In this document: in pieces, positions 22,754 to 31,686 of the stretch
Layout of the letters: every line of letters begins with the position of its first letter
Position numbering within the stretch: the first letter of the stretch is position 1
DNA from: Nonomuraea jabiensis
GTDB lineage: Bacteria > Actinomycetota > Actinomycetes > Streptosporangiales > Streptosporangiaceae
Assembly (NCBI RefSeq): GCF_014204795.1
Contig: NZ_JACHMB010000001.1
Location: forward strand, 6,832,501 to 6,896,500
Reading direction: 5' to 3'
Length of the DNA stretch: 64,000 nt
The notes under the pieces: model-generated
Database searches by the model: none
Told to the model about the DNA's origin: nothing
What the model saw: only the letters and a program-made list of their open reading frames with translations
Position numbers and translations under genes: made by a program

Positions 22754-24154
22754 TCACGCGGGGCCGCCGGCCAGCGGCAGCCGCACGACGAACCGCGTGT
22801 CGCCCGGCCGGGAGTCGACCTCCATCGTGCCGCCGTGCCGCTGCGCCACGATGTCCATGCTGACGTGCAGCCCGAGACCGGTCCCCTTGCCCAGTTCCTT
22901 GGTGGTGAAGAAGGGCTGGAACACCATCGGCAGCGCCTCGGCGGGGATGCCGGGGCCGGTGTCGCGGAACTCCACCACGGCGTGGTCGCCCTCCCGCCTG
23001 GTGCTGATCGTCAGCTCGCCCTCGCCGCCCATGGCGTCCACGGCGTTGTCGATGAGGTTGGTCCAGACCTGGTTGAGCTCGCTGGGGAAGGCCTGCAGGT
23101 CGGGGACGCCGCCGTACTCCCGGCGGACGCGGACGTTGCGCAGCTTGGGCGCCATGAGGGCCAGCGTGGCCTCCAGGCCCTCGCGCAGGTCGGCGTCCCG
23201 CTGGGGCGCGCGGTCCAGGTTCGTGTAGGCCGAGGTGCGCCGTACCAGCTCCACGACCCGCTCGGCCGCCTCGGCCGCGTCGCCGGCGAGCGTCCGGATG
23301 CGCAGCACCGGCACCAGGTACGCCAGCGCCGCCGCGAGGGCGTCCGGCCGCAGCCCGGCGGCCAGCTCGTCGAGCTCGGCGCGGTCCACGCCGTGCTCGG
23401 CGAGGTCGTCGGCCAGCTCGACGGCCTGGTCGAGGCCCTGTTCGCGCAGCCAGTCGGCGACGTCGTCGGCCGCCTCCGCCTCGGCCAGGGGGTCCAGCGC
23501 GGCCCCCGAGCCCGCCCGGTCCTGGAACCGCGCGACGAGCCGCACCTCGGCCTCCTCGCCCGCGCGCCCCCACTCGACCGCGGTGGCGGCCAGCCGGGGC
23601 GCGAGCTCGCGCAGCTCCCGCGCGGCCCGCAGCGCGGCCGCCGCCGGGTTGTTCAGCTCGTGGGCCAGGCCGGCCGCCAGCATGCCCAGCCCTTCCAGCA
23701 TGCGGCTGCGCCCGGCCTGGCGCTCCATGGCGTTGATGCGCCCGGCCAGCACCGGCAGCAGCACCCGGCAGACCTGCGGGCAGCGCTCCAGCATGTCGAA
23801 GAACGCGTCCTTGCCGTAGGCCACGACCCGCGCCGGCCCGACGGCCAGCGCGGTGGCCAGGTACTCGTCGCTGGTGAGCAGCGGGAGCTCGCCGACGAAC
23901 TGGTGCTCCAGCGCGTCGCCGAGGTGCCGGGTGAGCACCTGCTCCCGCCCGCCGACCAGTTTCGAGACCACGATCTCGCCGTCCAGCAGGATGTAGAAGG
24001 CGTCGGCGGGCGCGCCCTCGACGAACAGCGCCTGCCCGTCGCCGAGCTCCCTGACGGTCCCGGCGCAGGCGAGCCAGTCGAGCTGCTCGTCCGACAGCCC
24101 GGCGAACAGCTCGATCCCGGCGAGCCGGCCGGTCAGCCATGCGGGCGCAGGCAC
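22754..24154 (-). CDS. Cyclic-nucleotide-binding-domain histidine kinase
   Basis: This 466-residue protein has a cNMP-binding-like domain (about 10-125), a dimerisation region with phospho-acceptor His165 (AGLAHELNNP), a long helical insert, and an HATPase domain with N-box (NQVWTNLIDNAVDAM), G1 (DTGPGIP) and G2 (GTGLGL). No membrane segment is seen, so it acts in the cytoplasm. GTG 24154 follows GGAGGAACT and overlaps the transposase-like gene by 22 bp. Its likely phosphate acceptor is the neighbouring receiver-flavoprotein. Confidence 0.9.
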   Translation of the reverse strand: MPAPAWLTGRLAGIELFAGLSDEQLDWLACAGTVRELGDGQALFVEGAPADAFYILLDGEIVVSKLVGGREQVLTRHLGDALEHQFVGELPLLTSDEYLATALAVGPARVVAYGKDAFFDMLERCPQVCRVLLPVLAGRINAMERQAGRSRMLEGLGMLAAGLAHELNNPAAAALRAARELRELAPRLAATAVEWGRAGEEAEVRLVARFQDRAGSGAALDPLAEAEAADDVADWLREQGLDQAVELADDLAEHGVDRAELDELAAGLRPDALAAALAYLVPVLRIRTLAGDAAEAAERVVELVRRTSAYTNLDRAPQRDADLREGLEATLALMAPKLRNVRVRREYGGVPDLQAFPSELNQVWTNLIDNAVDAMGGEGELTISTRREGDHAVVEFRDTGPGIPAEALPMVFQPFFTTKELGKGTGLGLHVSMDIVAQRHGGTMEVDSRPGDTRFVVRLPLAGGPA

Positions 24155-25203
24155 AGTTCCTCCGCCTCCCGTCCGTCCAGGCCGCCCAGCAGCCGGTACG
24201 CGTGGGCCACCGACACCAGCGTGACGTGGTGGTGCCAGCCCTGGAAGGAGCGGCCCTCGAAGTGCTGCAGGCCTGACTCGGCGGCCACCGACGCGAGCAC
24301 GGCCGCCGCCCTGTTGCGCAGCCCGACCAGCCCCGCCAGGTCGGACACCCGGTTGCGGCCCAGGTCGGTCAGCCACATCGCCCGCGCCCCCGAGCGCGGG
24401 TACCAGCGGTGCCCCGGCGGGCGCGGGCCCGCCTGCCCCTGCACCACCTGCAGCCGGGGCCGCAACGGCTCCAGCACCGGGCGGGCGGGCAGGCCGGCCC
24501 CGCCGGCCGGCAGCGTGCCGGGGGAGACGCGGACGAGGTAGGGCAGCCCGCGCTCGGCGAGCCCGGCGAGGAGGAACTCCACGCCGGGCATCGACCTGCC
24601 GTCCACCACGATGGGCGCCGGCGGCAGCCCCCAGTCGACGACCATCTCGTCGACGGCCTGCAGCAGGTGCCGCCAGTGCGGCCGGCTGTGCTCGTGGGCC
24701 GGCACGCGGGCCCGGCTGCGCAGGCCGTCGTCCTCGTCCCACGAGCGGGGCAGCAGCAGCCGCCAGTTGACCGGGCAGCCGCCGTCCTCGCCCACCATCA
24801 CGACCGCGAGGCCGATCTGGCAGTTGAGGAGGCGGCCCGCGGAGTTGGCGAACTGCCGCGCCACGCCCACCGACTTGGACCCGTTCTTCGGGAAGACGAC
24901 CTCCTCCAGCACCCACGCCTTCGGGCGGATCGCCTCGACGAGCAGCTGGGCCAGGCGCTGCCGTACGGGCGCCCAGTCCCAGGGGCTCTGGTTGATGAAC
25001 TGCTGGAGGCACTGGTCGACGGGCCGCCCGACGACCTGGTTGGAGATCCGGCGGATCGACTTGCGGCCCGGTACGGAGACCAGGCCGTTGACGTAGACCT
25101 CGCCCCACCGGCGCTGATCGGAACGGAGGAAGGAGGCGAACAGGTCCTCACAGAAAGGAGAGAGCCAAATCTCCCGCGAATGCAAATCCGAGTAGATGGC
25201 CAT
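24133..25203 (-). CDS. IS701-like transposase homologue, probably domesticated
   Basis: The 356-residue protein matches the IS701/DDE_5 layout (SVGVARQFANSAGRLLNCQ is typical of the family core). Where active members have an Asp-Asp pair (LDDTGF-like), this one reads VLEEVVF (residues 98-104); a later Asp (VVDGRS) is retained. I see no terminal inverted repeats or target duplications, and the gene overlaps a histidine kinase gene at its 3' end. These points argue for a resident, non-mobile gene. The start at 25203 follows AGGGG; the longer frame to 25323 has no good site. Family assignment is from memory of the motifs. Confidence 0.72.
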   Translation of the reverse strand: MAIYSDLHSREIWLSPFCEDLFASFLRSDQRRWGEVYVNGLVSVPGRKSIRRISNQVVGRPVDQCLQQFINQSPWDWAPVRQRLAQLLVEAIRPKAWVLEEVVFPKNGSKSVGVARQFANSAGRLLNCQIGLAVVMVGEDGGCPVNWRLLLPRSWDEDDGLRSRARVPAHEHSRPHWRHLLQAVDEMVVDWGLPPAPIVVDGRSMPGVEFLLAGLAERGLPYLVRVSPGTLPAGGAGLPARPVLEPLRPRLQVVQGQAGPRPPGHRWYPRSGARAMWLTDLGRNRVSDLAGLVGLRNRAAAVLASVAAESGLQHFEGRSFQGWHHHVTLVSVAHAYRLLGGLDGREAEELCLRPHG

Positions 25204-25315
25204 ACGACCAACCCCTATAAATCGAACATCCCCCTTTCCTCGAATTATTGAAATGTTCCGGGCCGGCTGACAGGACGAGGTTGTGCTGGCACTCTCGCTG
25301 CTACTTGTGAGACTT

Positions 25316-26896
25316 CTACTCATGGGAGCGGACGAGGTCCGCCGCGCGCTCGCCGATCATCACGACCGTGGTGTGCGGGTGGGCGGTGACCAGCGTGGGC
25401 ATGACGGAGGCGTCGGCCACGCGCAGCCCCTCCACGCCGCGCACCCGCAGCCGGGGGTCGACCACGGCCGAGGCGTCGGTGCCCATCCGGCAGGAGCCGG
25501 CGAAGTGGTAGTACGACCCGGTGTTGGCCTTCACCCAGGCGCGCAGCTCGTCGCGGGTGGTCACGCCGGGCCCGGGGGCGACCTCGGCCAGCCCCCACCG
25601 GCCGGTGAACGCCTTGGTGCGGTAGATGTCCCGGGCGATCTCCACGGCGGTGACCGTGCGCTCCAGGTCCACCGGGTCGCCGTAGTAGTTGGCGTTGATC
25701 CGCGGGTAGGCGGCCGGGTCGGTGCCCGCCAGCCGTACCCATCCCCGGGAGACCGGCTTCACCAGGCCGGTCAGGCTGAGGATCACGTGCGGGTCCACCA
25801 GCTCCCGCACCGGCGCGACCGGCCGGCCGGTCTGCACGCGGCGGATGACGTTGGCGAAGAACTTCTCGCCGAACGGCGCGCGGTGCACCAGCGCGACCTC
25901 CAGGTCGGGGACGGGCAGCCCGTCCTGCGACCCGCAGAAGAGCGCGACCTCCGTCACGTTGCCGCGCGGGTCGTCGCCCGGCTCGGCCAGGTAGCCGATC
26001 GGCCCGATGACCAGCGGGTGGTCCTGGAAATCGGCCCCGACCCCGGGCAGGTCGGCCACGACCGGGATGCCGAGCTCGGCCAGGTCGCCGGCCGGGCCCA
26101 GGCCCGACAGCAGCAGCAGCTTGGGCGACTGGACGGCGCCCGCGCACACCACCACCTCGGCCTCGGCCCGCGCCGTGTGCGCCCGGCCCTCGCGCAGGTA
26201 CTCCACGCCGACGCAGCGGGTTCCCTCGAACAGCAGCCGGGCCGCCAGGGCCGCGGTCAGCACGGTGAGGTTGGGCCGGTCGAGCACGGGATCGAGGTAC
26301 GACTCGCGGGCGCCCCCGCGCCGGCCGTCCTTGATGTTCACGTGGTGCCAGCCCGCGCCGAACAGGCCCGCGTTGAAGTCGTCCAGGCGCGGATGGCCGA
26401 GCTCGGCGCACGCCTCGATGAACGTCTCCGACACCGGGTTGCCCGTCTCGGCCGCGTCGGCCACGGTCAGCGGGCCGTCCTTGCCGGCCAGCGGGTTGTG
26501 CCCGTCGCGCTGGTCCTCCAGGCGCTGCAGCCACGGCAGCACGTCGTCGAAGGACCAGCCGGGACACCCGTGGTAGGCCCAGTCGTCGTAGTCCTGGGGC
26601 CGGCCCCTGGTGTGCATCATGTGGTAGATGTTCGAGGTGCCGCCCAGGCCCCGGCCGGCGGCCGAGTAGACGCGGGTGCCGTCCAGCCCGGGCTGGGGCT
26701 CGCTCATGTACGCCCAGTCCAGGTCGGTCAGCAGCACCTCGTTCCACCGCCACGGCGTGGTGACCGCGTCGGTGACCTGCGCGTCGCCCGCCTCCAGGAG
26801 CAGGACGGAGGCATCGGGATCCTCGCTGAGCCGGGCGGCCACGACCGATCCGGCCGCGCCGGCGCCGATGACGATGTACCTGTAGGTGTCTGGCAC
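25316..26896 (-). CDS. GMC-family FAD oxidoreductase (second copy)
   Basis: This 526-residue flavoprotein oxidises an alcohol-type substrate, as do choline dehydrogenase and relatives. The FAD-binding turn is VIGAGAAGSV, followed by GRGLGGTSNI and a C-terminal active-site region YYHFAGSCRMG. The usual last motif (HPxG...N) is altered to VTAHPHTT. GTG 26896 is favoured because AAGGAG lies 6 bases before it; an ATG at 26911 overlaps the upstream stop as ATGA and is a real alternative. It is the last gene of the EthD-GMC-GMC operon, and the two GMC proteins are only moderately similar. Confidence 0.9.
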   Translation of the reverse strand: MPDTYRYIVIGAGAAGSVVAARLSEDPDASVLLLEAGDAQVTDAVTTPWRWNEVLLTDLDWAYMSEPQPGLDGTRVYSAAGRGLGGTSNIYHMMHTRGRPQDYDDWAYHGCPGWSFDDVLPWLQRLEDQRDGHNPLAGKDGPLTVADAAETGNPVSETFIEACAELGHPRLDDFNAGLFGAGWHHVNIKDGRRGGARESYLDPVLDRPNLTVLTAALAARLLFEGTRCVGVEYLREGRAHTARAEAEVVVCAGAVQSPKLLLLSGLGPAGDLAELGIPVVADLPGVGADFQDHPLVIGPIGYLAEPGDDPRGNVTEVALFCGSQDGLPVPDLEVALVHRAPFGEKFFANVIRRVQTGRPVAPVRELVDPHVILSLTGLVKPVSRGWVRLAGTDPAAYPRINANYYGDPVDLERTVTAVEIARDIYRTKAFTGRWGLAEVAPGPGVTTRDELRAWVKANTGSYYHFAGSCRMGTDASAVVDPRLRVRGVEGLRVADASVMPTLVTAHPHTTVVMIGERAADLVRSHE

Positions 26897-26907
26897 GGTC
26901 GGCTCCT

Positions 26908-28407
26908 TCATGTGAGCAGGTCGGCCGCGCGCTCCCCGATCATGACGGTGGCGGCGGCGGTGTTGCCCGCGGGGATGGACGGCATGATCGAGGCGTCGGC
27001 GACGCGCAGCCGCTCGACCCCGTGCACGCGCAGCGCCGCGTCGACCACGGCCAGCGGGTCGCCTCCCATGCGGCAGGTGCCCACCGGATGCCACACGGTG
27101 GTCGCGGTGGCGCGGACGTAGGCGGGCAGGTCGGCGCCGTGGCCGGGCGCGCTCTCGCGGTCGTGCAGCGAGCACATGGCGCTGCTGTACGCCAGCTCCC
27201 TGGACAGCTCGATCCCGCGCACGAGCGCCGCCAGGTCGGCCGGGTCCTCGAGGTAGCGGGGATCGACCAGGGGCGCGTCGGCGGGATCGGCCGAGCGCAG
27301 GGCGAGGCTGCCCCGGCTGCGCGGGCGCGCGAGCACGGGGGCGAAGGTGAAGGCGGGCCCGTCGACGCGGTACTCGTCGGCCACGAACTGCACGGGGCCG
27401 AACAGCAGCTGCAGATCGGGGTCGTCCGGCGGGAACAGCCCCGCCTCCGCCAGCAGCTCGGGCAGCGGCAGGACCGACCGCGCGGCGTAGGCCACGCCGA
27501 GGATGAGGTGGTCGTGCAGGTTGGCGCCGACGCCGGGCAGGTCGGCGGCGACCGCGAGCCCGTGCTCGCGCAGGGCCCCGGCCGGGCCGATCCCGGAGAG
27601 CATCAGCAGCTTGGGCGTGGCGAGCGCGCCGCAGGAGACGATCACCTCGGCGCTCGCCCCGGCGCGGTGGACGGCGCCGTCGCGCAGGTACTCCACGCCC
27701 GTGGCCGTCGTGCCGTCCAGCAGCACGCGGGTGGCCGTCGCGCCGGTCTCGACGGTGAGGCGGGGGTGCCCGCGCAGCGGGTCGAGGTAGGCCGACGCCG
27801 TGCTCGATCGCTGGTTGTCCTTCGTCCTGGTGGACTGGTAGGCGAAGGCGCCCTCCTGCGCGGCGCCGTTGTAGTCCCAGTCCGCGCCGCCGGGGAAGCC
27901 CAGCTCGGCGGCGGCCCGGAGGAAGGCGCGCGACACCTCCGACATCGCGGACAGGCGGGCCACCTTCATCGGCCCGTCCGCCCCGTGGTACGGCCCGGCG
28001 CCCTCCTCGTAGTCCTCGGCCCGTTTGAAGCAGGGCAGCACCTCGTCGTACGACCAGCCCTCGTTGCCCTGGGCGGCCCAGCCGTCGTAGTCGCGGCGGT
28101 TGCCCCGGACGTACAGCATGGCGTTGACCGAGCTGCCGCCGCCCAGCACCCTGCCCTGCGGCAGCGGGATCGTCCGCCAGCCCAGCCCGGCCTGCGGGAC
28201 CGTGACGTACGGCCAGGTGACGGCGGGGTCCTGCCACAGCGAGGCCATGCCGGGGATGCCGGTCTGGCGGATGGCCGGCAGGCCGGCGTCGCCGCCGGAC
28301 TCCAGCAGGAGCACGCGTGCCCCGGTCCGCTCGACGAGCCTGGCGGCGACGACCGCCCCGGCCGCGCCGGCGCCCACGACGACGTAGTCGAATTCCTGGC
28401 CGGACAT
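26908..28407 (-). CDS. GMC-family FAD oxidoreductase (first copy)
   Basis: This 499-residue GMC enzyme has FAD motif VVGAGAAGAVVAARL, GRVLGGGSSVNAML, and the C-terminal active-site pattern WHPVGTCRMG followed by PAGNTAAATVMIGE. These match choline dehydrogenase-type proteins. Its ATG overlaps the EthD gene's stop by one base (TGATG), with GGAGAG upstream. The substrate is unknown. The enzyme is cytoplasmic, since no signal peptide is present. Confidence 0.93.
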   Translation of the reverse strand: MSGQEFDYVVVGAGAAGAVVAARLVERTGARVLLLESGGDAGLPAIRQTGIPGMASLWQDPAVTWPYVTVPQAGLGWRTIPLPQGRVLGGGSSVNAMLYVRGNRRDYDGWAAQGNEGWSYDEVLPCFKRAEDYEEGAGPYHGADGPMKVARLSAMSEVSRAFLRAAAELGFPGGADWDYNGAAQEGAFAYQSTRTKDNQRSSTASAYLDPLRGHPRLTVETGATATRVLLDGTTATGVEYLRDGAVHRAGASAEVIVSCGALATPKLLMLSGIGPAGALREHGLAVAADLPGVGANLHDHLILGVAYAARSVLPLPELLAEAGLFPPDDPDLQLLFGPVQFVADEYRVDGPAFTFAPVLARPRSRGSLALRSADPADAPLVDPRYLEDPADLAALVRGIELSRELAYSSAMCSLHDRESAPGHGADLPAYVRATATTVWHPVGTCRMGGDPLAVVDAALRVHGVERLRVADASIMPSIPAGNTAAATVMIGERAADLLT

Positions 28408-29099
28408 CAGCGGCTCTCCGGTCCGATGACCCAGTGCTCGGTGACGGCCAGCCGGTGCACGTACCTCGGCTCGACCAGCGTCTCCATGTCGGCCACGACC
28501 TTGGCGTACTCGGGAGAGGCGAGCGCCGCCTCCATGGCGGCCCGGTCGTCGAACCACAGGAGGTGGGCGGCGTCGAGCACCGCCTCGCCGATGGCGTACG
28601 CGCCGTCCCTGACGTGGCACTGCAGGTACCGGCGCAGCCCCGGCACCTGCGCGACCAGCTCGGCGTGCGGGCCGAGGTCGGCGCTCCTGAAGTCGGCCAG
28701 CGGCAGCCCTTCCTTCCGCTTGACCAGCACGATCAGCTTCACGCCCGCCGGCGGGGCGAGCTCGGGCCCTGGCACCAGCTCGTGCGCGTCGGTGTCGAGC
28801 ACGACCGTGCGCCAGAACGCCGCCCAGCGCGGCTCGTCGGCCCGCGCGCCCTCCAGGAACTCGGGCGTCTGCAGCGATTCGAGCTGCTCCCGCTCGTCGC
28901 GCAGCCAGATCTCCGCGACGCCGCTCCACAGCGGCTCGCCCTCGTCGGGCGACAGCGGGATCCGGGTGTCGATCAGGTACTTCCTGATCTGGGGGATCTT
29001 GCTCGCGTACCGGACGGCGTGCACGTTCAGCCAGTACTGCTGGAACTCCTCCTCCGTCATCCCGGGCTTGGGCGCGGCGAAGATGAGTTGATGGATCAC
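28407..29099 (-). CDS. Duplicated EthD-domain protein
   Basis: The 230-residue protein contains two dimeric alpha/beta-barrel units of EthD type (about 1-105 and 120-225), each near 100 residues. EthD proteins accompany oxidative degradation or biosynthesis genes. GTG 29099 is chosen since GGAGGAG lies 6 bases upstream; the in-frame GTG at 29117 lacks one. It heads the operon with the two GMC oxidoreductases. Confidence 0.85.
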   Translation of the reverse strand: MIHQLIFAAPKPGMTEEEFQQYWLNVHAVRYASKIPQIRKYLIDTRIPLSPDEGEPLWSGVAEIWLRDEREQLESLQTPEFLEGARADEPRWAAFWRTVVLDTDAHELVPGPELAPPAGVKLIVLVKRKEGLPLADFRSADLGPHAELVAQVPGLRRYLQCHVRDGAYAIGEAVLDAAHLLWFDDRAAMEAALASPEYAKVVADMETLVEPRYVHRLAVTEHWVIGPESR

Positions 29100-29219
29100 G
29101 GTGTTCTCCTCCGTCACTCGGTGTGTTCGACGCTAGGAGCGCGCGTCCGCGCCGGGAAGCGCGCCCGGCGGCGCCGCGCTGACAAAGTCAAGTGCGGTGC
29201 GGCACTTGGCCAGGTGCCG

Positions 29220-30839
29220 CTACGGCAGCGAGACCGACTGCGCGTGCCGGAAGGCGTTCCGGGGGTCGTAGGCCGCCTTGACCTGCTGGAGCCTGGCGTA
29301 GTTGCCCTTGTAGTAGAGCGTCTGCCACGGCACCCCCGAGCGGTTGAACGCGGGGTCGGTGATGTCGGGGTCGGGATTGTTGATGTAGCAGCCGTCGGCC
29401 TGGTCGCCGGGCACCGGGTAGCCGCCGGTGGCCGCCCATACCGCGCCGTACAGGTCGCGCAGCCAGCCGATGTTGGCGGCGTCGGCGGCCGGGTCCTGCC
29501 ACTGGGTCTCGAACAGCGTCCAGAACGCGGCGTCGCGGTGCGCCAGCGCCGTCCGCGTGGCCGGGACGGCGTTGATCGCGCCGCCGCTGAACCCGGCCAG
29601 GGTCACCGCGGCCGCCGGGTTGGCGAAGTCCGTGCGGTTGAGCGCGTCGTACATCGCGCCCGCCTGCTCGGCCGTGTACGAGCGCCGCAGGTAGGCCGAC
29701 TTGGAGGAGCCGCGCAGCGTCGGGTTGATGAACGAGGGGATGCTGGCGGCGATCAACTTGACCGCGCGCAGCCACGGCAGCCGCTGCGCCGGCTGGGCCG
29801 CCACGACGGCGTCGGCGCCGAGTCCGGCGGTCAGGGCCCCGAGGTAGTCGCCGAGGATCCGCGCCGCGTCGGGGGCGGTGGCGTCGACCTGGGTCAGCAG
29901 GAAGACGTTGCCGCTGGAGCGGTGCGCCAGCGACGCGACGCCGGACAGGATCCTGGCGGGGGAGTCGGGCGCGGCGTGTGCCTCGTACCAGGCGCCCCAG
30001 TTCGTGACCAGGGTGGCGAACTTCGTGCGGTCCAGCAGGCTCCACGGGATGCCGACGGCGCTGAGCAGCACGTCCTTGGGCGGGTTGACGAGCAGGCGGC
30101 CGGGGTTGGCGCCGCTCGTGCCCGGCGTGCGGAACCAGAAGCGGGTGACGATGCCGAAGTTGCCGCCCCCGCCGCCGGCGCACGCCCACCACAGGTCGCG
30201 GTTGGGGTCGGCCGGGTCGCGCGAGGCCGTCACGGCGCGGGCGGTGCCCGAGCGGTCCACGACCACGACCTCGACCGCCGCCAGGTGGTCGATCACGGCC
30301 CCGAACTGCCGGGACAGGAAGCCGTACCCGCCGCCGGTGGCGTGGCCGCCGATGCCGACCGTGGGGCACATCCCGCCGGGGACGGTCACGCCCCACTTCT
30401 TGAACAACGTGTCGTAGACGCCCGACAGGCGGGCGCCGCCCTCGACCGCGAACGCGCCCCGCTGCTGGTCGAAGTAGACCTCGTCCAGCCCGGACAGGTC
30501 GATGACCACGTCCACGTCGGAGTTGAACACGAACGGGGCCAGGCAGTGGCCGCCGGACACCACCGAGATCCGCTTGCCCGCGTCGACCGCCTCCTGCACG
30601 GCGGCGACGACCTGGGCGGTCGAGCTGACCACGCGCACGTAGTCGGGCGCCCCGACCCAGCGCTGGTTGTAGCCCACGGTCAGCTCCTGGTAGCGGGGGT
30701 CGCCGGGGTACACGGTGACCGGCCCGGTGATCGGTACACCGGATGACGCGGCGGCGCGGGCGGGGGACGCCGACACCGTCACGGCACCCGCCACCAGCGC
30801 GGCGCCACCCAGTAACCCCCGCCTCGACGGACGTTCCAT
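29220..30839 (-). CDS. Secreted berberine-bridge-type FAD oxidoreductase
   Basis: This 539-residue enzyme begins with a Tat-like signal peptide (SRRGLLGG, then a hydrophobic run and a cleavage-like site near residue 30). The FAD-binding domain carries both residues for bicovalent flavin attachment: His98 (SGGHCL) and Cys158 (GGMCPT). The C-terminus has the BBE motif (YYKGNYARL near the end). The family oxidises sugars, alcohols or phenolics outside the cytoplasm. ATG 30839 is preceded by AAGGAG. It is separated by gaps on both sides, so it is probably monocistronic. Confidence 0.93.
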   Translation of the reverse strand: MERPSRRGLLGGAALVAGAVTVSASPARAAASSGVPITGPVTVYPGDPRYQELTVGYNQRWVGAPDYVRVVSSTAQVVAAVQEAVDAGKRISVVSGGHCLAPFVFNSDVDVVIDLSGLDEVYFDQQRGAFAVEGGARLSGVYDTLFKKWGVTVPGGMCPTVGIGGHATGGGYGFLSRQFGAVIDHLAAVEVVVVDRSGTARAVTASRDPADPNRDLWWACAGGGGGNFGIVTRFWFRTPGTSGANPGRLLVNPPKDVLLSAVGIPWSLLDRTKFATLVTNWGAWYEAHAAPDSPARILSGVASLAHRSSGNVFLLTQVDATAPDAARILGDYLGALTAGLGADAVVAAQPAQRLPWLRAVKLIAASIPSFINPTLRGSSKSAYLRRSYTAEQAGAMYDALNRTDFANPAAAVTLAGFSGGAINAVPATRTALAHRDAAFWTLFETQWQDPAADAANIGWLRDLYGAVWAATGGYPVPGDQADGCYINNPDPDITDPAFNRSGVPWQTLYYKGNYARLQQVKAAYDPRNAFRHAQSVSLP

Positions 30840-31003
30840 GATCGCTCCTTGCGGTTCCTCGGAGGGTGATCGTCAGGACATCCTCATGGTGTCCCGGCCT
30901 CCTGCGGATGCCGCGAAAAAGGATCGCAGTCCGTTACCTCCGGCCGCCTACCTCACGAAGAGGGCGGCGGACCTCACGGAGTACGTCGGACGTGGTGGAG
31001 CCG

Positions 31004-31594
31004 TCAGCCGGCGGGGGCCTCGGGCAGGGAGTCGAGCCAGTCGAGCAGGCGGGCGCCCTGGCGGGTCATGACGTCGGGGTCGCGCAGCGCGTTGGCCAGC
31101 AGGGACATGCCCTGGTAGGCGCCCACCAGCGTCAGGGCCAGGTCCCAGGGGTCCGGCTGGCCGAGCTCGCGGAACTGGCGCTCGGCCCAGTCCAGGAGCA
31201 GCCGGATGACGCGGCCGGCCTCCGCGTCCAGGCCGCCCTCGGGGCGTTTGTCCAGCTCCGCGGCGAGCGTCCCGGTCGGGCAGCCGTAGCGGGCCGCGAG
31301 GTCGCGCTGGCTGACCCACCCCTCCACCAGGGTTTTCAGGCGCTCCCTCGGGTCGTCGAGCTCTTCCAGGCGGCTCGTGAGGAGCTCCAGCTGCCGCGCG
31401 TGCTCGGCGAGGGCGGCGGCGACCAGGTCGTCCTTGGTCTTGAAGTAGTAGTACACGTTGCCCACGGGGACGTCGGCGGCGTGGGCGATGTCGGCGATGG
31501 TGGTGCGCTCCGCCCCCTGCCGGTGCACGACCTGGGCGGCGGCGGTCATCAGCCGCTGGCGCTTGGCGGCCGCGGTCCTCGCCCGCGAACCCAT
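31004..31594 (-). CDS. TetR-family repressor
   Basis: The 196-residue protein has an N-terminal TetR helix-turn-helix (about 8-60; TTIADIAHAADVPVGNVYYYF) and a helical ligand domain with Cys-containing YGCPTGTL. ATG 31594 is used; the GTG at 31606 falls inside a probable operator. It is divergent from an NmrA-like gene, and two matching palindromic sites lie between them. It thus probably represses itself and the neighbour. Confidence 0.92.
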   Translation of the reverse strand: MGSRARTAAAKRQRLMTAAAQVVHRQGAERTTIADIAHAADVPVGNVYYYFKTKDDLVAAALAEHARQLELLTSRLEELDDPRERLKTLVEGWVSQRDLAARYGCPTGTLAAELDKRPEGGLDAEAGRVIRLLLDWAERQFRELGQPDPWDLALTLVGAYQGMSLLANALRDPDVMTRQGARLLDWLDSLPEAPAG

Positions 31595-31598
31595 TGAG

Positions 31599-31614
31599 TC
31601 AGTCACCTGACTAA
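31599..31614. promoter_or_regulatory. TetR operator site A
   Basis: On the minus strand this reads TTAGTCAGGTGACTGA, a near-palindrome. It lies directly downstream of a possible -10 element TATAGT (31614-31619, minus strand) of the TetR gene. It matches site B at 13 of 16 positions. Confidence 0.65.
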
Positions 31615-31651
31615 CTATAGGCGGCGAAGTCGTGCTACGGTCTCTCTCAAG

Positions 31652-31667
31652 TGAGTCAGCCGACTAA
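31652..31667. promoter_or_regulatory. TetR operator site B
   Basis: On the minus strand this reads TTAGTCGGCTGACTCA, sharing the core TTAGTC..G.TGACT.A with site A. It lies 19 bp before the start codon of the NmrA-like gene, where a bound repressor would block its expression. Confidence 0.65.
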
Positions 31668-31686
31668 CTAACAACTGGGAGAAATC

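Noticed and set aside
24133..25203. An active insertion sequence
   Set aside because: No terminal inverted repeats or target duplication were seen, the catalytic Asp pair is changed, and the gene overlaps a resident kinase gene.
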